Below are positions 60,928 through 64,000 of a stretch of DNA of 64,000 nt, one piece after another. The notes beneath the pieces are model-generated. The model saw only the letters and a list, made by a program, of their open reading frames with translations, did no database searches and had not been told where the DNA came from. Origin of the DNA: JAHEJA01 sp965657215. Its GTDB lineage: Bacteria > Pseudomonadota > Alphaproteobacteria > Rhodobacterales > Rhodobacteraceae. Location of the stretch: contig CBFHNR010000001.1 of NCBI GenBank assembly GCA_965657215.1, positions 62,001 to 126,000 on the forward strand. The letters are read 5' to 3'. Position 1 is the stretch's first letter. Each line of letters opens with the position of its first letter. The translations under genes were made by a program, and so were the position numbers.

Positions 60928-61118
60928 GGTTTTAATCCTTGTATAGTTAGCACATTGAACGTGTGCACAGTAGCTATGATCGCTGGGAACATCAAGCAAG
61001 AATCCGCTCGCAGAGGGGAGATAGCGCAGAGTTTCCCCCTTGTGTGTCCCTTTCGTTTCATATGAAAGAGCTGCAAGAGCCAAACTCCGATTGGTTCATT
61101 GTTTAAAGGGATGCGAAT

Positions 61119-61565
61119 ATGAAAAATGTTATCTATGCAGTCATTGCGATTGCAGTTCTTTTTGTTGGATACAAAGTCTACTCTGGGATGTCTGTCTCCG
61201 AGGCCGTGTCAGAGGCAGTTGAAGCAACTGGTGCCGATGCTGTTGTTGAAACTGTGGGTGATGCAGCGACGACTGTAGCTGATGGCGCAAGCGATGCGGT
61301 AGAAGCCGTCGCCGAAGGCGCAACAGATGCAGTAGAAGCAACAACAGAAGCAACGACTGAGGCAGTTGAGGCAACAACAGAGGCCGCAGCTGATCCTTTG
61401 TCCGTGGCAGGGTTTGATTTGAACTCAGTCTCAGAGATGATTGAGGGCTCAGAGATGAACTCAATGGGTAAAATGGCGTTGAAAACTGCTTTGGACAAAG
61501 CCAAAGACGATCCTGAGCAACTTCAAGCGATTTTGGTTAAGATCAAAGAAGCCATCGGCATGTAA
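61119..61565 (+). CDS. Membrane-anchored protein with 11-residue repeats, unknown function
   Basis: 148 residues. An N-terminal membrane helix (about 4-20) is followed by an Ala/Glu/Thr-rich region with four consecutive 11-residue units (48-91), then a folded-looking C-terminal helix pair (LSVAGFDLNSVSEMIEG, MALKTALDKAKDDPEQLQAILVKIKEAIGM). Eleven-residue periodicity fits a hendecad coiled coil or a LEA-like amphipathic helix. Divergent from infC, and followed by a strong terminator, so probably a single-gene transcript. No family recognised. Confidence 0.75.
   Translation: MKNVIYAVIAIAVLFVGYKVYSGMSVSEAVSEAVEATGADAVVETVGDAATTVADGASDAVEAVAEGATDAVEATTEATTEAVEATTEAAADPLSVAGFDLNSVSEMIEGSEMNSMGKMALKTALDKAKDDPEQLQAILVKIKEAIGM
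61260..61391 (+). repeat. Four tandem 33-bp (11-residue) coding repeats
   Basis: Units at residues 48-58 (DAATTVADGAS), 59-69 (DAVEAVAEGAT), 70-80 (DAVEATTEATT) and 81-91 (EAVEATTEAAA). The last two are nearly identical at the DNA level (GCAGT[A/T]GA[A/G]GCAACAACAGA), suggesting recent duplication. Confidence 0.8.
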
Positions 61566-61585
61566 GCCTAAAAGCTTTGCAAAAC

Positions 61586-61620
61586 AAAGGGCCGCGTTGC
61601 AGATGCACGCGGCCCTTTTT
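61586..61620 (+). terminator. Rho-independent terminator
   Basis: AAAGGGCCGCGT / ACGCGGCCCTTT 12-bp stem with a 9-nt loop, then TTTTT, between the converging repeat-protein gene and fpr. The A-run on the far side makes it likely to work in both directions. Confidence 0.92.
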
Positions 61621-61637
61621 GCGTCTTGGTGATTGTC

Positions 61638-62456
61638 TCAGCCAACAAAGGCTTTTTCAACGACATACTCAGCAGGCTCTGAATTTGCCCCTTCGCTCAG
61701 GCCATAGCCTTCTAGAATGGCTTTGATGTCGTTGTTCAATCCCAATGATCCACAGACCATCGCGCGATCCGTTTCCTTGGATATACCTTCAATTCCAAGG
61801 TCTTTGAAGACTTCGCCAGAGGATAATAGATCCGTGATCCGACCCATTTTCGGGCTCTCCTCGCGCGTCGTTGTGGGGTAGTAAACCAATTTATCCCCGA
61901 TCATCTCGCCAATCAAAGGATCATCGGCGAGGCTTTCGACCAATTGACGCCCGTAGTCCAATTCGGCCACATCGCGACAGGTATGGGTTAGAATGATCTG
62001 GTCGTAATCTTCATAGGTTTGCGGCTCTCTTATGAGAGATGCAAAGGGGGCAATGCCTGTTCCCGTTGCAAAAAACCACAACCGTTTCCCAGGCAAGAGA
62101 GCATCATGCACCAATGTCCCAACGGGCTTGGGGCGGAGGATGATCTGATCCCCAGGTTGGATATGTTGTAAGCGACTTGTCAAAGGGCCGTCTTGGACCT
62201 TGATCGAATAGAATTCTAATTCCTCGTCCCAGGCAGGGGAGGCAATGGAATAGGCCCGCAAGAGGGGTTTGCCATCCTCCTTGAGCAGCCCAATCATCAC
62301 AAATTCGCCTGAGCGAAACCGCAAGGATTGCGGACGTGACACACGGAAGGAAAACAACCGATCCGTCCAATGTGTGACCTCGGTCACTGTTTGTGCATCG
62401 GGAAGAGTGGGAACTTTGGGGGCTACTGTGTCGGTCACTGGGATTTGCTCTGTCAT
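61638..62456 (-). CDS. fpr: Ferredoxin--NADP+ reductase
   Basis: 272 residues. FAD domain with RAYSIASPAWDEELEFYSIKV and PVGTLVHD, NADP domain with FFATGTGIAPFASLI and VCGSLGLNNDI. Bacterial Fpr subclass. ATG 62456 gives MTEQIPVTDTV, as in roseobacter relatives; longer starts overlap the DUF934 gene. Placed after DUF934 and cysI, it probably supplies reduced ferredoxin to the sulfite reductase. Confidence 0.92.
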   Translation of the reverse strand: MTEQIPVTDTVAPKVPTLPDAQTVTEVTHWTDRLFSFRVSRPQSLRFRSGEFVMIGLLKEDGKPLLRAYSIASPAWDEELEFYSIKVQDGPLTSRLQHIQPGDQIILRPKPVGTLVHDALLPGKRLWFFATGTGIAPFASLIREPQTYEDYDQIILTHTCRDVAELDYGRQLVESLADDPLIGEMIGDKLVYYPTTTREESPKMGRITDLLSSGEVFKDLGIEGISKETDRAMVCGSLGLNNDIKAILEGYGLSEGANSEPAEYVVEKAFVG

Positions 62457-62472
62457 AATGAATTTGGAACCT

Positions 62473-62901
62473 TTATAGGGGGCTTTGTTGAGATTTAACA
62501 GGGGCTTTGAGGCGGGATTGATAGTCATGGTCGCGCCAATTTGATCGAAAGAGCCATTGCTCTTGGGGTTGACGCGCGGCGAGGTCGTCATGAATTTCAA
62601 CTTCATCAAATCCTGACCGACGCGCCATTGCGTATTGATCCGCGATCAAAGCACCATAGGCCCGCAAGCGTCCCTGATAGCCTTGCAGGCGCAACAATCG
62701 CGCAAGGGTAAATCCGCGCCCGTCATGGGATGTGGGAAAATCAATTCGGATTGCAGGTGCATTTAGAAATTGATCCAAATCATTTGGATCCGTGTCAGAG
62801 GCAAGATGCACACCCTTATGTCTTGTTGTATTTTCAATTGACACAAACCCTGCGTGCCACGTTTCAGGGACAAACCCTGTGTCGTTAATGAGTTGACTCA
62901 T
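62473..62901 (-). CDS. DUF934 family protein of the sulfite reduction cluster
   Basis: 142 residues. APAIRIDFPTSHDGRGFTLARLLRLQGYQGRLRAYGALIADQYAMARRSGFDEVEI is the DUF934 signature. The family almost always accompanies cysI/cysH in proteobacteria, and is thought to assist sulfite or sulfate assimilation; mechanism unknown. Good ribosome site (GGAG, 7 nt) before ATG 62901. Lies 43 bp after cysI and 16 bp before fpr. Confidence 0.9.
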   Translation of the reverse strand: MSQLINDTGFVPETWHAGFVSIENTTRHKGVHLASDTDPNDLDQFLNAPAIRIDFPTSHDGRGFTLARLLRLQGYQGRLRAYGALIADQYAMARRSGFDEVEIHDDLAARQPQEQWLFRSNWRDHDYQSRLKAPVKSQQSPL

Positions 62902-62944
62902 GAGAGGTCTCCTTGTGTTTCTTCTATGCAGTTGTCAGTCTTCC

Positions 62945-64000
62945 TCAGGCCGCTTGTGATTTAGCGGATGCATCTGCATAGAGCGCCGCTTTGAACGGGG
63001 CCATTCCCACACGTCTGTAGGTTTCCAAAAAGATTTCGGCGGGTGACAGGCGGAGATCGAGATAGGTTGCCACAATCCGATCAATTGAGGGCAAAATGGC
63101 ATCGGCGCTAAATCCAGGTCCGGTGCGGTCCCCGATCTGGGCCGTTTCTGTGGCATCCCCCCCCAAGGTGATTTGATAATTTTCGACACCTGCACGGTCT
63201 AATCCAAGGATGCCAATATGAGCAACATGGTGATGCGCACAGGCATTGATGCAGCCAGAAATTTTAACCTGAAGATGACCAATTTCGTGTTCGATCTTGA
63301 GTCTGTCAAAATGCGTTGCAATCTCTTGGGCGATTGGGATGGACCTTGCAGTTGCCAAGGCACAATAATCCATTCCCGGACAGGCAATGATGTCGGAGAT
63401 AAGCCCGATATTTGCTGTCGCAAGATCATGGCGTTTCAATTCGGCATAGATGTCAGGCAGGCGCGATTTCGGGACATGGGGTAATACAATGTTTTGCTCA
63501 TGGCTGATGCGAATTTCGTTGTAGGCGTAGCTTTGTGCCAAATCCGCGATTGCGTACATTTGATCGGCAGTTGCATCGCCCGGTGTGGCCCCATGTTTTT
63601 TTAGAGAAATCGTCACGATGGCATGATCGTCGACTTTGTGAGACGCGGTATTTGTGTCCACCCATGAACGGAAAACGGGGTCTTGGCGATAGGCGTTTTC
63701 AAACCGTTCCGTTGAGGCTTCGATAAATTGGGGGAGGGTAAATTGGGCTTTGATCTCGTTGAGGTAATCCTGATCAATGCCTTGATAGGTCGGCTTGATT
63801 TCGGCAAACCTTTGATCAACGCGCGCTTTTATATCCTCGATCCCATGCTCGTGCACCGTGATCTTGATGCGCGATTTGTATTTGTTATCGCGTCGCCCCA
63901 AAAGGTTCCAGACACTGACCACCGCCTCAAGATAGGCCAAAAGATCGCTTTGTGGCAGAAATGCATTGAGTGTTTTGCCGATCATCGGCGTGCGGCCCAA
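62945..64000 (-). CDS. cysI: Assimilatory nitrite/sulfite reductase, hemoprotein (5' end beyond window)
   Basis: The last 351 residues of a siroheme-[4Fe-4S] reductase; the frame is open to the window edge, so roughly 200 N-terminal residues are missing. Cofactor ligands: C-x5-C in CPGMDYC and C-x3-C in CINACAHHHV. KISGCINACAHHHVAHIGILG is typical of the sulfite reductases found with DUF934. Reduces sulfite to sulfide for cysteine synthesis, most likely with ferredoxin from the adjacent Fpr. Nitrite reductase activity cannot be excluded from sequence alone. Confidence 0.9.
   Translation of the reverse strand: MGRTPMIGKTLNAFLPQSDLLAYLEAVVSVWNLLGRRDNKYKSRIKITVHEHGIEDIKARVDQRFAEIKPTYQGIDQDYLNEIKAQFTLPQFIEASTERFENAYRQDPVFRSWVDTNTASHKVDDHAIVTISLKKHGATPGDATADQMYAIADLAQSYAYNEIRISHEQNIVLPHVPKSRLPDIYAELKRHDLATANIGLISDIIACPGMDYCALATARSIPIAQEIATHFDRLKIEHEIGHLQVKISGCINACAHHHVAHIGILGLDRAGVENYQITLGGDATETAQIGDRTGPGFSADAILPSIDRIVATYLDLRLSPAEIFLETYRRVGMAPFKAALYADASAKSQAA

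Noticed and set aside
1..64000. tRNA, rRNA, CRISPR array, insertion sequence or prophage genes
   Set aside because: Looked for T-arm GTTCGA-type motifs, regularly spaced repeats, transposase and integrase motifs on both strands; none was convincing.

Overview
The window reads as a chromosomal segment of an alphaproteobacterium of the order Rhodobacterales (roseobacter-type), with moderate G+C close to one half by eye. The main evidence is the nuo operon with its roseobacter-style accessory genes (a NuoE with a helix-hairpin-helix tail, a DUF5337-like small protein, a cysteine-free carboxymuconolactone-decarboxylase-like gene between nuoI and nuoJ), plus the blocks pyrC-pyrE-dnaB-alr-mlaEF-radA-cvpA-purF and tatABC. 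Genes are dense and housekeeping in character. I see no rRNA, tRNA, CRISPR array, insertion sequence or prophage. Both ends cut through genes: an AMP-forming acyl-CoA synthetase on the left and a sulfite reductase on the right.

Layout. 1-4930: acyl-CoA synthetase plus both subunits of a methylcrotonyl-CoA-type carboxylase (leucine or branched-chain acyl-CoA catabolism). 5217-22543: complete complex I operon nuoABCDEFGHIJKLMN with six extra genes between nuoE and nuoJ. 22533-25738: birA, coaX and RNase J, continuing the operon. 25739-30447 (minus): marR, DEAD-box helicase, glycosyltransferase and prfC. 30567-32990: BLUF photoreceptor, Hint-domain protein and an SDR. 33084-35615: Na+/solute symporter and an orphan ABC ATPase. 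36504-38934: tatABC and a DUF815 ATPase. 38939-49544 (minus): nlpD-like, pcm, surE, an SDR, a DUF2199 protein, purF, cvpA, radA, a membrane protein, mlaF, mlaE and alr. 49662-55983: a membrane-anchored orphan, then dnaB, pyrE, pyrC, an alpha/beta-hydrolase-like protein and a second glycosyltransferase on the minus strand. 56156-60309: MoxR ATPase, VWA protein, XdhC-like protein and molybdopterin-binding protein (a molybdoenzyme-maturation set without its enzyme here). 60382-64000: infC, a membrane-anchored 11-residue-repeat protein, and the assimilatory sulfite reduction set fpr, DUF934, cysI.

How the genes work together. Complex I is the dominant unit; 1-bp and 4-bp stop/start overlaps (TAATG, ATGA) at many of its junctions suggest translational coupling, including the small accessory genes. 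The birA-coaX-rnj tail is attached by an overlap of birA with nuoN. alr-mlaE-mlaF-membrane protein is another overlapping operon (peptidoglycan precursor supply plus outer-membrane lipid trafficking), and pyrC/pyrE adjoin dnaB.

No clear candidate for a wholly new system stands out. The most interesting signals are: the near-duplicate helix-hairpin-helix domain shared by NuoE and the next gene; a 22-bp element present twice; a predicted non-AUG (AUA) start for infC; a consensus DnaA box in front of a plausible dnaB promoter; several inverted repeats next to start codons; an 11-residue-repeat membrane protein; and molybdenum-maturation genes without an adjacent enzyme. Assignments rest on recognised motifs and gene order; no database search was run.
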